Source: Lamellibrachia columna | Lineage: Eukaryota > Annelida > Polychaeta > Sabellida > Siboglinidae | Assembly (NCBI GenBank): GCA_963662155.1 | Contig: OY759263.1 | Span: forward strand, 3,631,041-3,695,040 | DNA: 64,000 nucleotides | Direction of reading: 5' to 3' | Part shown: in pieces, positions 28,001 through 42,099 of the stretch | Layout: each line of letters begins with the position of its first letter | Numbering within the stretch: the first letter of the stretch is position 1 | The notes under the pieces: generated by a model | Database searches by the model: none | Told to the model about the DNA's origin: nothing | Seen by the model: only the letters and a program-made list of their open reading frames with translations | Program-made: the position numbers and the translations under genes

Positions 28001-31000
28001 TTCTTCCAGTTTGATTGTCACGAAGGTTAAGTGTTCCATTAGAATGGGTAAGCCATATCATATATCTCACCATTTTGGGCAAGCAATTGTTTGGAGATTT
28101 CTCTTTATTGGGGTTTATTTATTTAATTTTATATAATTATTTTTGAAGGTTTTTAGTTAATTTTTTTACTTTAATGATGCATATAGCAATGTTGTATTTT
28201 TGTGTGAAAAGTTGGGTATATGGCAGTATTGATAATTGTGCTCTTCCTCCTTGTTCCCTGCTTTACAGAGGTGAGGGTCAGGTAAAGTATTGTCGAGCCA
28301 TTCTTTCTGTTCTATCATTCCTTTGTTTTCTATCGGCCGCCCCCTCTCTCCATCTTTCATCCTCCCCCAATCTTCTCATGTCCCTTCTCATGCAGTCCTC
28401 CCATCTCAACTGTGGCCTTCCTCTTTTCCTGCGTCCTTGATGTTTTTCCTCCTCTTCTCTCTTTGCTAACCTTTGACGTACTTTATATATTAATTCTTCC
28501 AGTTTGATTGTCACGAAGGTTAAGTGTTCCATTAGTATATGTAAGTCATATCATATATCTCACCATTTTGGGCAAGCAATTGTTTGGAGTTTTCTCTTTA
28601 TTGGGGTTTATTTATTTAATTTTACATAATTATTTTTGAAGGTTTTTAGTTAATTTTTTTACTTTAATGATGCATATAGCAATGTTATATTTTTGTGTGA
28701 AAAGTTTGGTATATGGCAGTATTGATAATTGTGCTCTTCCTCCTTGTTCCCTGCTGTACAGAGGTGAGGGTCAGGTAAAGTATTGTCGAGCCATTCTTTC
28801 TGTTCTATCATTCTATTGTTTTCTATCGGCTGCCCCTTCTCTCCGTCTTTCATCCTCCCCCAATCTTCTCATGTCCCTTCTCACGCAGTCCTCCCAACTC
28901 AGCTGTGGCCTTCCTCTTTTCCTGCGTCCTTGATGTTTTTCCTCCTCTGCTCTCTTTGCTAACCTTTGACAACCTCCTCCTTTATTGGGGTTTCGTAATT
29001 ATATTTAATAGGATTATTTTTGCAACTTTTTTGTTTATTTTTCTTTGACTTTAATAATGCATATAGTAGTCTTATATTTTGGGTGAAAAGTGAGTATATG
29101 GCAGTATTGGTAACCTCCTTCACACTGAAAAAACACTGATTGGATGTTGGATTTGTTTTTGTTCATTTCCTTCTAGTGTTCTAGTATTCTTATATCTGGA
29201 TCAAAATAAGATATTTTATCGTCAGGTTCACTTGTTTTGTTGTTAGTAGTGTTTTATTTTAATGTAAATATGAGTGTTTGTCCAAGGGGAAAGAACTTTA
29301 GGGTCTCGCCAGGACACACGCGTCTCACTCTCGAAGACAAACACTCATACGTGCATGAAATGGTTTCAGTTTTCAAATCTGTTTCATCATATTTTATGTT
29401 TTCAGTGTCACGTTCTCCTGTCAGCTTATATCATCTCATTTGATTTTTATGCAGATATGAGTGTTTGTCCGAAAGGGAAAGGTGATCACGCGCATCTGAC
29501 CCTAGAAGACAAACACTCATATGCACATCAATTGGTTTAACTTTCATCTTCTTTTTGTTGATATTTCTTCTCTTCTGATTAGACGTACTTTATATATTAA
29601 TTCTTCCAGTTTGATTGTCACGAAGGTTAAGTGTTCCATTAGAATGGGTAAGCCATATCATATATCTCACCATTTTTTGCAAGCAATTGTTTGGAGTTTT
29701 CTCTTTATTGGGGTTTATTTATTTAATTTTATATAATTATTTTTGAAGGTTTTTAGTTAAGTTTTTTACTTTAATGATGCATATAGCAATATTATATTTT
29801 TGTGTGAAAAGTTGGGTATATGGCAGTATTGATAATTGTGCTCTTCCTCCTTGTTCCCTGCTGTATAGAGGTGAGGGTCAGGTAAAGTATTGTCGAGCCA
29901 TTCTTTCTGTTCTATCATTCCATTGTTTTCTATCGGCTGCCCCTTCTCTCCGTCTTTCATCCTCCCCCAATCTTCTCATGTCCCTTCTCACGCAGTCCTC
30001 CCATCTCAGCTGTGGCCTTCCTCTTTTCCTGCATCCTTGATGTTTTTCCTCCTCTGCTCTCTTTGCTAACCTTTGACAACGTCCTCCTTTATTGGGGTTT
30101 CGTAATTATATTTAATAGGATTATTTTTGCAATCTTTTTTGTTTATTTTTCTTTGCCTTTAATAATGCATATAGTAGTCTTATATTTTGGATGAAAAGTG
30201 AGTGTATGGCAGTATTGGTAACCTCCTTCACACTGAAAAAACACTGATTGGATGTTGGATTTGTTTTTGTTCATTTCCTTCTAGTGTTCTAGTATTCTTA
30301 TATCTGGATCAAAATAAGATATTTTATCGTCAGGTTCACTTGTTTTGTTATTACTAGTGTTTTATTTTAATGTAAATATGAGTGTTTGTCCAAGGGGAAA
30401 GAACTTTAGGGTCTCGCCAGGACACACGCGTCTCACTCTGGAAGACAAACACTCATACGTGCATCAAATGGTTTTAGTTTTTTGAAATCTGTTTCATAAT
30501 ATTTTATGTTTTCAGTGTCACATTCTCCTGTCAGCTTATATCATCTCATTGGATTTTTATGCAGATATGAATGTTTGTCCAAAGGGGAAAGGTGAACACG
30601 CGCATCTGACCCTAGAAGACAAACACTCATATACGCATCAATTGGTTTAACTTTCAGCTTCTTTTTGTTGATATTCCTTTTCTTCTGATTAGACGTACTT
30701 TATATTTTAATTCTTCCAGTTTGATTGTCACGAAGGTTAAGTGTTCCATTAGAATGGGTAAGCCATATCATATATCTCACCATTTTGGGCAAGCAATTGT
30801 TTGGAGTTTTCTCTTTATTGGGGTTTATTTATTTAATTTTATATAATTATTTTTGAAGGTTTTTAGTTAATTTTTTTACTTTAATGATGCATATAGCAAT
30901 GTTGTATTTTTGTGTGAAAAGTTGGGTATATGGCAGTATTGATAATTGTGCTCTTCCTCCTTGTTCCCTGCTTTACAGAGGTGAGGGTCAGGTAAAGTAT

Positions 31001-31302
31001 TGTCGAGCCATTCTTTCTGTTCTATCATTCCTTTGTTTTCTATCGGCCACCCCCTCTCTCCGTCTTTCATCCTCCCCCAATCTTCTCATGTCCCTTCTCA
31101 CGCAGTCCTCCCATCTCAGCTGTGGCCTTCCTCTTTTCCTGCATCCTTGATGTTTTTCCTCCTCTTCTCTCTTTGCTAACCTTTGACGTACTTTATATAT
31201 TAATTCTTCCAGTTTGATTGTCACGAAGGTTAAGTGTTCCATTAGTATGTGTAAGCCATATCATATATCTCACCATTTTGGGCAAGCAATTGTTTGGAGT
31301 TT
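20407..31302. repeat. 10.9 kb satellite duplication, copy A
   Basis: From about 20,407 the sequence matches the stretch beginning about 31,303 at an offset of 10,896 bp, and after 25,365 at 10,447 bp. Irregular units are copied faithfully, including the partial-unit junctions at 28,477 and 31,187 and the small insertion near 27,645. Only scattered single differences are visible, for example one C in the run at 27,303 and G/C at 25,445. The breakpoint falls within the GGCAAGCAATTGTTTGGAG segment of the unit, as expected for unequal exchange between aligned units. Confidence 0.9.
28478..28980. repeat. Partial-unit insertion in the satellite (also at 31188, 38924, 41634)
   Basis: After CTAACCTTTGAC the unit jumps back to GTACTTTATATATTAATTC, which normally follows CTGATTAGAC in the middle of the unit. 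About 490 bp (mid-unit, block B, retrotransposon tail) is thereby repeated without the hairpins. The two joined sequences share GAC at the breakpoint. The same junction is found at 31,187/31,188 and, through the 10.9 kb duplication, at 38,923/38,924 and 41,633/41,634. Confidence 0.85.
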
Positions 31303-34300
31303 TCTTTTTAATTGGGGTTTATTTATTTAATTTTATATAATTATTTTTGAAGGTTTTTAGTTAAGTTTTTTACTTTAATGATGCATATAGCAATATTATA
31401 TTTTTGTGTGAAAAGTTGGGTATATGGCAGTATTGATAATTGTGCTCTTCCTTCTTGTTCGCTGCTGTACAGGGTATGGTCAGGTAAAGTATTGTCGAGC
31501 CATCCTTTCTGTTCTATTATTCCATTGTTTTCTACCCGCTGCCCCTTCTCTCCGTCTTTCATCCTCCCCCAATCTTCTCATGTCCCTTCTCACGCAGTCC
31601 TCCCATCTCAGCTGTGGCCTTCCTCTTTTCCTGCGTCCTTGATGTTTTTCCTCCTCTGCTCTCTTTGCTAACCTTTGACAACCTCCTCCTTTATTGGGGT
31701 TTCGTAATTATATTTAATAGGTTTATTTTTGCAAGCTTTTTTGTTTATTTTTCTTTGACTTTAATAATGCATATAGTAGTCTTATATTTTTGGTGAAAAG
31801 TGAGTCTATGGCAGTATTGGTAACCTCGTTCACACTGAAAAAACACTGATTGGATGTTGGATTTGTTTTTGTTCATTTCCTTCTAGTATATCTGGATTAA
31901 AATAAGATATTTTATCGTCAGGTTCACTTGTTTTGTTATTACTAGTGTTTTATTTTAATGTAAATATGAGTGTTTGTCCAAGGGGAAAGAACTTTAGGGT
32001 CTCGCCAGGACACACGCGTCTCACTCTCGAAGACAAACACTCATTCGTGCATTAAATGGTTTCAGTTTTCAAATCTGTTTCATCATATTGTATGTTTTCA
32101 GTGTCATGTTCTCCTGTCAGCTTATATCATCTCATTGGATTTTTATGCTGATATGAGTGTTTGTCCGAAGGGGAAAGGTGATAACGCGCATCTGACCCTA
32201 GAAGACAAACACTCATATGCGCATCAATTGGTTTAACTTTCATCTTATTTTAGTTGGTATTCCTTCTCTTCTGATTAGACGTATTTTATATATTAATTCT
32301 TCCGGTTTGATTGTCACGAAGGTTAAGTGTTCCATTAGAATGGGTAAGCCATATCATATATCTCACCATTTTGGGCAAGCAATTGTTTGGAGTTTTCTCT
32401 TTATTGGGGTTTATTTATTTAATTTTATATAATTATTTTTGAAGGTTTTTAGTTAATTTTATTACTTTAATGATGCATATAGCAATGTTGTATTTTTGTG
32501 TGAAAAGTTGGGTATATGGCAGTATTGATAATTGTGCTCTTCCTCCTTGTTCCCTGCTTTACAGAGGTGAGGGTCAGGTAAAGTATTGTCGAGCCATTCT
32601 TTCTGTTCTATCATTCCTTTGTTTTCTATCGGCCGCCCCCTCTCTCCGTCTTTCATCCTCCCCCAATCTTCTCATGTCCCTTCTCACGCAGTCCTCCCAT
32701 CGCAGCTGTGGCCTTCGTCTTCTTCTGCGTCCTTGATGTTTTTCCTCCTCTTCTCTCTTTGCTAACCTTTGACAACCTCCTCCTTTATTGGGGTTTCGTA
32801 ATTATATTTAATAGGTTTATTTTGTAAGCTTTTTTGTTTATTTTTCTTTGACTTTAATAATGCATATAGTAGTCTTATATTTTTGGTGAAAAGTGAGTGT
32901 ATGGCAGTATTGGTAACCTCCTTCACACTGAAAAAACACTGGATGTTGGATTTGTTTTTGTTCATTTCCTTCTAGTGTTCTAGTATTCTTATATCTGGAT
33001 TAAATTCAGATAATTTATCGTCAGGTTCACTTGTTTTGTTATTACTAGTGTTTTATTTTAATGTAAATATGAGTGTTTGTCCAAGGGGAAAGAACTTTAG
33101 GGTCTCGCCAGGACACACGCGTCTCACTCTGGAAGACAAACACTCATACGTGCATGAAATGGTTTCAGTTTTCAAATCTGTTTCATCATATTGTATGTTT
33201 TCAGTGTCATGTTCTCCTGTCAGCTTATATCATCTCATTGGATTTTTATGCTGATATGAGTGTTTGTCCGAAGGGGAAAGGTGATCACGCGCATCTGACC
33301 CTAGAAGACAAACACTCATATGCGAATCTATTGGTTGAACTTTCATCTTCTTTTTGTTGATATTCCTTCTCTTCTGATTAGACGTACTTTATATATTAAT
33401 TCTTCCAGTTTGATTGTCACAAAGGTTAAGTGTTCCATTAGAATGGGTAGCCATATCATATATCTCACCATTTTGGGCAAGCAATTGTTTGGAGTTTTCT
33501 CTTTATTGGGGTTTATTTATTTAATTTTATATAATTATTTTTGAAGGTTTTTAGTTAATTTTTTTATTTTATGATGCATATAGCAATGTTGTATTTTTGT
33601 GTGAAAAGTTGGGTATATGGCAGTATTGATAATTGTGCTCTTCCTTCTTGTTCGCTGCTGTACAGGATAAGGTCAGGTAAAGTATTGTCGAGCCATCCTT
33701 TCTGTTCTATTATTCCATTGTTTTCTACCCGCTGCCCCTTCTCTCCGTCTTTCATTCTCCCCCAATCTTCTCATGTCCCTTCTCACGCAGTCCTCCCATC
33801 TCAGCTGTGGGCTTCCTCTTTTCCTGCGTCCTTGATGTTTTTCTCCTCTGGTCTCTTTGCTAACCTTTGACAACCTCCTCCTTTATTGGGGTTTCGTAAT
33901 GATATTTAATAGGATTATTTTTGCAAACTTTTTTGTTTATTTTTCTTTGACTTTAATAATGCATATAGTAGTCTTATATTTTTGGTGAAAAGTGAGTCTA
34001 TGGCAGTATTGGTAACCTCCTTCACACTGAAAAAACACTGCTTGGATGTTGGATTTGTTTTTGTTCATTTCCTTCTAGTGTTCTAGTATTCTTATATCTG
34101 GATTAAAATAAGATATTTTATCGTCAGGTTCACTTGTTTTGTTATTACTAGTGTTTTATTTTAATGTAAATATGAGTGTTTGTCCAAGGGGAAAGAACTT
34201 TAGGGTCTCGCCAGGACACACGCGTCTCACTCTCGAAGACAAACACTCATACGTGCATGAAATGGTTTCAGTTTTCAAATCTGTTTCATCATATTGTATG

Positions 34301-37300
34301 TTTTCAGTGTCATGTTCTCCTGTCAGCTTATATCATCTCATTGGATTTGTATGCTGATATGAGTGTTTGTCCGAAGGGGAAAGGTGATCACGCGCATCTG
34401 ACCCTAGAAGACAAACACTCATATGCGCATCAATTGGTTTAACTTTCATCTTATTTTAGTTGGTATTCCTTCTCTTCTGATTAGACGTATTTTATATATT
34501 AATTCTTCCGGTTTGATTGTCACGAAGGTTAAGTGTTCCATTAGAATTGGTAAGCCATATCATATATCTCACCATTTTGGGCAAGCAATTGTTTGGAGTT
34601 TTCTTTTTATTGGGGTTTATTTATTTAATTTTATATAATTATTTTTGAAGGTTTTTAGTTAAGTTTTTTACTTTAATGCAATTCATATTTTTATATTTTT
34701 GTGTGAAAAGTGAGTGAAAAGTTGGGTATATGGCAGTATTGATAATTGTGCTCTTCCTCCTTGTTCCCTGCTGTACAGAGGTGAGGGTCAGGTAAAGTAT
34801 TGTCGAGCCATTCTTTCTGTTCTATCATTCCATTGTTTTCTATCGGTTGCCCCTTCTCTCCGTCTTTCATCTTCCCCCAATATTCTCATGTCCCTTCTCA
34901 CGCAGTCCTCCCATCTCAGCTGTGGGCTTCCTCTTTTCCTGCGTCCTTGATGTTTTTCCTCCTCTGCTCTCTTTGCTAACCTTTGACAACCTCCTCCTTT
35001 ATTGGGGTTTCGTAATTATATTTAATAGGTTTATTTTTGCAAGCTTTTTTGTTTATTTTTCTTTGACTTTAATAATGCATATAGTAGTCTTATATTTTTG
35101 GTGAAAAGTGAGTCTATGGCAGTATTGGTAACCTCCTTCACACTGAAAAAACACTGATTGGATGTTGGATTTGTTTTTGTTCATTTCCTTCTAGTGTTCT
35201 AGTATTCTTATATCTGGATAAAATTCAGATAATTTATCGTCAGGATCACTTGTTTTGTTATTACTAGTGTTTTATTTTAATGTAAATATGAGTGTTTGTC
35301 CAAGGGGAAAGAACTTTAGGGTCTCGCCAGGACACACGCGTCTCACTCTGGAAGACAAACACTCATACGTGCATGAAATGGTTTCAGTTTTCAAATCTGT
35401 TTCATCATATTGTATGTTTTCAGTGTCATGTTCTCCTGTCAGCTTATATCATCTCATTTGATTTTTATGCTGATATGAGTGTTTGTCCGAAAGGGAAAGG
35501 TGATCACGCGCATCTGACCCTAGAAGACAAACACTCATATGCGAATCTATTGGTTGAACTTTCATCTTCTTTTTGTTGATATTCCTTCTCTTCTGATTAG
35601 ACGTACTTTATATATTAATTCTTCCAGTTTGATTGTCACAAAGGTTAAGTGTTCCATTAGAATGGGTAGCCATATCATATATCTCACCATTTTGGGCAAG
35701 CAATTGTTTGGAGTTTTCTCTTTATTGGGGTTTATTTATTTAATTTTATATAATTATTTTTGAAGGTTTTTAGTTAATTTTTTTATTTTATGATGCATAT
35801 AGCAATGTTGTATGGATGTTGGATTTGTTTTTGTTCATTTCCTTCTAGTGTTCTAGTATTCTTATATCTGGATTAAAATAAGATATTTTATCGTCAGGTT
35901 CACTTGTTTTGTTATTACTAGTGTTTTATTTTAATGTAAATATGAGTGTTTGTCCAAGGGGAAAGAACTTTAGGGTCTCGCCAGGACACACGCGTCTCAC
36001 TCTCGAAGACAAACACTCATACGTGCATGAAATGGTTTCAGTTTTCAAATCTGTTTCATCATATTGTATGTTTTCAGTGTCATGTTCTCCTGTCAGCTTA
36101 TATCATCTCATTGGATTTGTATGCTGATATGAGTGTTTGTCCGAAGGGGAAAGGTGATCACGCGCATCTGACCCTAGAAGACAAACACTCATATGCGCAT
36201 CAATTGGTTTAACTTTCATCTTATTTTAGTTGGTATTCCTTCTCTTCTGATTAGACGTATTTTATATATTAATTCTTCCGGTTTGATTGTCACGAAGGTT
36301 AAGTGTTCCATTAGAATTGGTAAGCCATATCATATATCTCACCATTTTGGGCAAGCAATTGTTTGGAGTTTTCTTTTTATTGGGGTTTATTTATTTAATT
36401 TTATATAATTATTTTTGAAGGTTTTTAGTTAAGTTTTTTACTTTAATGCAATTCATATTTTTATATTTTTGTGTGAAAAGTGTGTGAAAAGTTGGGTATA
36501 TGGCAGTATTGATAATTGTGCTCTTCCTCCTTGTTCCCTGCTGTACAGAGGTGAGGGTCAGGTAAAGTATTGTCGAGCCATTCTTTCTGTTCTATCATTC
36601 CATTGTTTTCTATCGGTTGCCCCTTCTCTCCGTCTTTCATCTTCCCCCAATATTCTCATGTCCCTTCTCACGCAGTCCTCCCATCTCAGCTGTGGGCTTC
36701 CTCTTTTCCTGCGTCCTTGATGTTTTTCCTCCTCTGCTCTCTTTGCTAACCTTTGACAACCTCCTCCTTTATTGGGGTTTCGTAATTATATTTAATAGGT
36801 TTATTTTTGCAAGCTTTTTTGTTTATTTTTCTTTGACTTTAATAATGCATATAGTAGTCTTATATTTTTGGTGAAAAGTGAGTCTATGGCAGTATTGGTA
36901 ACCTCCTTCACACTGAAAAAACACTGATTGGATGTTGGATTTGTTTTTGTTCATTTCCTTCTAGTGTTCTAGTATTCTTATATCTGGATAAAATTCAGAT
37001 AATTTATCGTCAGGATCACTTGTTTTGTTATTACTAGTGTTTTATTTTAATGTAAATATGAGTGTTTGTCCAAGGGGAAAGAACTTTAGGGTCTCGCCAG
37101 GACACACGCGTCTCACTCTGGAAGACAAACACTCATACGTGCATCAAATGGTTTCAGTTTTCAAATCTGTTTCATCTTATTGTATGTTTTCAGTGTCATG
37201 TTCTCCTGTCAGCTTATATCATCTCATTGGATTTTTATGCTGATATGAGTGTTTGTCCGAAGGGGAAAGGTGATCACGCGCATCTGACCCTAGAAGACAA

Positions 37301-40300
37301 ACACTCATATGCGCATCAATTGGTTTAACTTTCATCTTCTTTTTGTTGATATTCCTTCTCTTCTGATTAGACGTACTTTATATATTAATTCTTCCAGTTT
37401 GATTGTCACGAAGGTTAAGTGTTCCATTATAATGGGTAAGCCATATCATATATCTCACCATTTTGGGCAAGCAATTGTTTGGAGTTTTCTCTTTATTGGG
37501 GTTTATTTATTTAATTTTATATAATTATTTTTGAAGGTTTTTAGTTAAATTTTTTACTTTAATGATGCATATAGCAATATTATATTTTTGTGTGAAAAGT
37601 TGGGTATATGGCAGTATTGATAATTGTGCTCTTCCTTCTTGTTCGCTGCTGTACAGGGTATGGTCAGGTAAAGTATTGTTGAGCCATCCTTTCTGTTCTA
37701 TTATTCCATTGTTTTCTACCCGCTGCCCCTTCTCTCCGTCTTTCATCCTCCCCCAATCTTCTCATGTCCCTTCTCACGCAGTCCTCCCATCTCAGCTGTG
37801 GCCTTCCTCTTTTCCTGCGTCCTTGATGTTTTTCCTCCTCTGCTCTCTTTGCTAACCTTTGACAACCTCCTCCTTTATTGGGGTTTCGTAATTATATTTA
37901 ATAGGATTATTTTTGCAATCTTTTTTGTTTATTTTTCTTTGACTTTAATAATGCATATAGTAGTCTTATATTTTTGATGAAAAGTTTCCTTCTAGTGTTC
38001 TAGTATTCTTATATCTGGATCAAAATAAGATATTTTATCATCAGGTTCACTTGTTTTGTTATTACTAGTGTTTTATTTTAATGTAAATATTTAAATGTTT
38101 TATTTTAATGTAAATATGAGTGTTTGTCCAAGGGGAAAGAACTTTAGGGTCTCGCCAGGACACACGCGTCTCACTCTGGAAGACAAACACTCATACGTGC
38201 ATCAAATGGTTTTAGTTTTCAAATCTGTTTCATAATATTTTATGTTTTCAGTGTCACATTCTCCTGTCAGCTTATATCATCTCATTTGATTTTTATGCAG
38301 ATATGAATGTTTGTCCAAAGGGGAAAGGTGAACACGCCCATCTGACCCTAGAAGACAAACACTCATATACGCATCAATTGGTTTAACTTTCATCTTCTTT
38401 TTGTTGATATTCCTTCTCTTCTGATTAGACGTACTTTATATATTAATTCTTCCAGTTTGATTGTCACGAAGGTTAAGTGTTCCATTAGAATGGGTAAGCC
38501 ATATCATATATCTCACCATTTTGGGCAAGCAATTGTTTGGAGATTTCTCTTTATTGGGGTTTATTTATTTAATTTTATATAATTATTTTTGAAGGTTTTT
38601 AGTTAATTTTTTTACTTTAATGATGCATATAGCAATGTTGTATTTTTGTGTGAAAAGTTGGGTATATGGCAGTATTGATAATTGTGCTCTTCCTCCTTGT
38701 TCCCTGCTTTACAGAGGTGAGGGTCAGGTAAAGTATTGTCGAGCCATTCTTTCTGTTCTATCATTCCTTTGTTTTCTATCGGCCGCCCCCTCTCTCCATC
38801 TTTCATCCTCCCCCAATCTTCTCATGTCCCTTCTCATGCAGTCCTCCCATCTCAACTGTGGCCTTCCTCTTTTCCTGCGTCCTTGATGTTTTTCCTCCTC
38901 TTCTCTCTTTGCTAACCTTTGACGTACTTTATATATTAATTCTTCCAGTTTGATTGTCACGAAGGTTAAGTGTTCCATTAGTATATGTAAGTCATATCAT
39001 ATATCTCACCATTTTGGGCAAGCAATTGTTTGGAGTTTTCTCTTTATTGGGGTTTATTTATTTAATTTTACATAATTATTTTTGAAGGTTTTTAGTTAAT
39101 TTTTTTACTTTAATGATGCATATAGCAATGTTATATTTTTGTGTGAAAAGTTTGGTATATGGCAGTATTGATAATTGTGCTCTTCCTCCTTGTTCCCTGC
39201 TGTACAGAGGTGAGGGTCAGGTAAAGTATTGTCGAGCCATTCTTTCTGTTCTATCATTCTATTGTTTTCTATCGGCTGCCCCTTCTCTCCGTCTTTCATC
39301 CTCCCCCAATCTTCTCATGTCCCTTCTCACGCAGTCCTCCCAACTCAGCTGTGGCCTTCCTCTTTTCCTGCGTCCTTGATGTTTTTCCTCCTCTGCTCTC
39401 TTTGCTAACCTTTGACAACCTCCTCCTTTATTGGGGTTTCGTAATTATATTTAATAGGATTATTTTTGCAACTTTTTTGTTTATTTTTCTTTGACTTTAA
39501 TAATGCATATAGTAGTCTTATATTTTGGGTGAAAAGTGAGTATATGGCAGTATTGGTAACCTCCTTCACACTGAAAAAACACTGATTGGATGTTGGATTT
39601 GTTTTTGTTCATTTCCTTCTAGTGTTCTAGTATTCTTATATCTGGATCAAAATAAGATATTTTATCGTCAGGTTCACTTGTTTTGTTGTTAGTAGTGTTT
39701 TATTTTAATGTAAATATGAGTGTTTGTCCAAGGGGAAAGAACTTTAGGGTCTCGCCAGGACACACGCGTCTCACTCTCGAAGACAAACACTCATACGTGC
39801 ATGAAATGGTTTCAGTTTTCAAATCTGTTTCATCATATTTTATGTTTTCAGTGTCACGTTCTCCTGTCAGCTTATATCATCTCATTTGATTTTTATGCAG
39901 ATATGAGTGTTTGTCCGAAAGGGAAAGGTGATCACGCGCATCTGACCCTAGAAGACAAACACTCATATGCACATCAATTGGTTTAACTTTCATCTTCTTT
40001 TTGTTGATATTTCTTCTCTTCTGATTAGACGTACTTTATATATTAATTCTTCCAGTTTGATTGTCACGAAGGTTAAGTGTTCCATTAGAATGGGTAAGCC
40101 ATATCATATATCTCACCATTTTTTGCAAGCAATTGTTTGGAGTTTTCTCTTTATTGGGGTTTATTTATTTAATTTTATATAATTATTTTTGAAGGTTTTT
40201 AGTTAAGTTTTTTACTTTAATGATGCATATAGCAATATTATATTTTTGTGTGAAAAGTTGGGTATATGGCAGTATTGATAATTGTGCTCTTCCTCCTTGT

Positions 40301-41748
40301 TCCCTGCTGTATAGAGGTGAGGGTCAGGTAAAGTATTGTCGAGCCATTCTTTCTGTTCTATCATTCCATTGTTTTCTATCGGCTGCCCCTTCTCTCCGTC
40401 TTTCATCCTCCCCCAATCTTCTCATGTCCCTTCTCACGCAGTCCTCCCATCTCAGCTGTGGCCTTCCTCTTTTCCTGCATCCTTGATGTTTTTCCTCCTC
40501 TGCTCTCTTTGCTAACCTTTGACAACGTCCTCCTTTATTGGGGTTTCGTAATTATATTTAATAGGATTATTTTTGCAATCTTTTTTGTTTATTTTTCTTT
40601 GCCTTTAATAATGCATATAGTAGTCTTATATTTTTGATGAAAAGTGAGTGTATGGCAGTATTGGTAACCTCCTTCACACTGAAAAAACACTGATTGGATG
40701 TTGGATTTGTTTTTGTTCATTTCCTTCTAGTGTTCTAGTATTCTTATATCTGGATCAAAATAAGATATTTTATCGTCAGGTTCACTTGTTTTGTTATTAC
40801 TAGTGTTTTATTTTAATGTAAATATGAGTGTTTGTCCAAGGGGAAAGAACTTTAGGGTCTCGCCAGGACACACGCGTCTCACTCTGGAAGACAAACACTC
40901 ATACGTGCATCAAATGGTTTTAGTTTTTTGAAATCTGTTTCATAATATTTTATGTTTTCAGTGTCACATTCTCCTGTCAGCTTATATCATCTCATTGGAT
41001 TTTTATGCAGATATGAATGTTTGTCCAAAGGGGAAAGGTGAACACGCGCATCTGACCCTAGAAGACAAACACTCATATACGCATCAATTGGTTTAACTTT
41101 CAGCTTCTTTTTGTTGATATTCCTTTTCTTCTGATTAGACGTACTTTATATTTTAATTCTTCCAGTTTGATTGTCACGAAGGTTAAGTGTTCCATTAGAA
41201 TGGGTAAGCCATATCATATATCTCACCATTTTGGGCAAGCAATTGTTTGGAGTTTTCTCTTTATTGGGGTTTATTTATTTAATTTTATATAATTATTTTT
41301 GAAGGTTTTTAGTTAATTTTTTTACTTTAATGATGCATATAGCAATGTTGTATTTTTGTGTGAAAAGTTGGGTATATGGCAGTATTGATAATTGTGCTCT
41401 TCCTCCTTGTTCCCTGCTTTACAGAGGTGAGGGTCAGGTAAAGTATTGTCGAGCCATTCTTTCTGTTCTATCATTCCTTTGTTTTCTATCGGCCACCCCC
41501 TCTCTCCGTCTTTCATCCTCCCCCAATCTTCTCATGTCCCTTCTCACGCAGTCCTCCCATCTCAGCTGTGGCCTTCCTCTTTTCCTGCATCCTTGATGTT
41601 TTTCCTCCTCTTCTCTCTTTGCTAACCTTTGACGTACTTTATATATTAATTCTTCCAGTTTGATTGTCACGAAGGTTAAGTGTTCCATTAGTATGTGTAA
41701 GCCATATCATATATCTCACCATTTTGGGCAAGCAATTGTTTGGAGTTT
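31303..41748. repeat. 10.4 kb satellite duplication, copy B, with a 449 bp deletion
   Basis: This is the downstream copy of 20,407-31,302. It is shorter because 449 bp are missing at 35,812, where the sequence jumps from GCAATGTTGTA to TGGATGTTGG. The copies separate near 31,303/41,749, where TTTTCTTTTTAATTGG on one side is replaced by TTTTCTCTTTATTAGG on the other. The near identity means the duplication is recent compared with divergence among 1.1 kb units. Confidence 0.9.
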
Positions 41749-42099
41749 TCTCTTTATTAGGGTTTATTTATTTAATTTTATATAATTATTTTTGAAGGTT
41801 TTTAGTTAAGTTTTTTACTTTAATGATGCATATAGCAATATTATATTTTTGTGTGAAAAGTTTGGTATATGGCAGTATTGATAATTGTGCTCTTCCTCCT
41901 TGTTCCCTGCTGTACAGGGGTGAGGTTCAGGTAAAGTATTGTCGAGCCATTCTTTCTGTTCTATCATTCTTCTCTCCATCTTTCATCCTCCCCCAATCTT
42001 TTCATGTCCCTTCTCACGCAGTCCTCCCATCTCAGCTGTGGCCTTCCTCTTTTCCTGCGTCCTTGATGTTTTTTCACCTCTGCTCTCTTTGCTAAGTGT

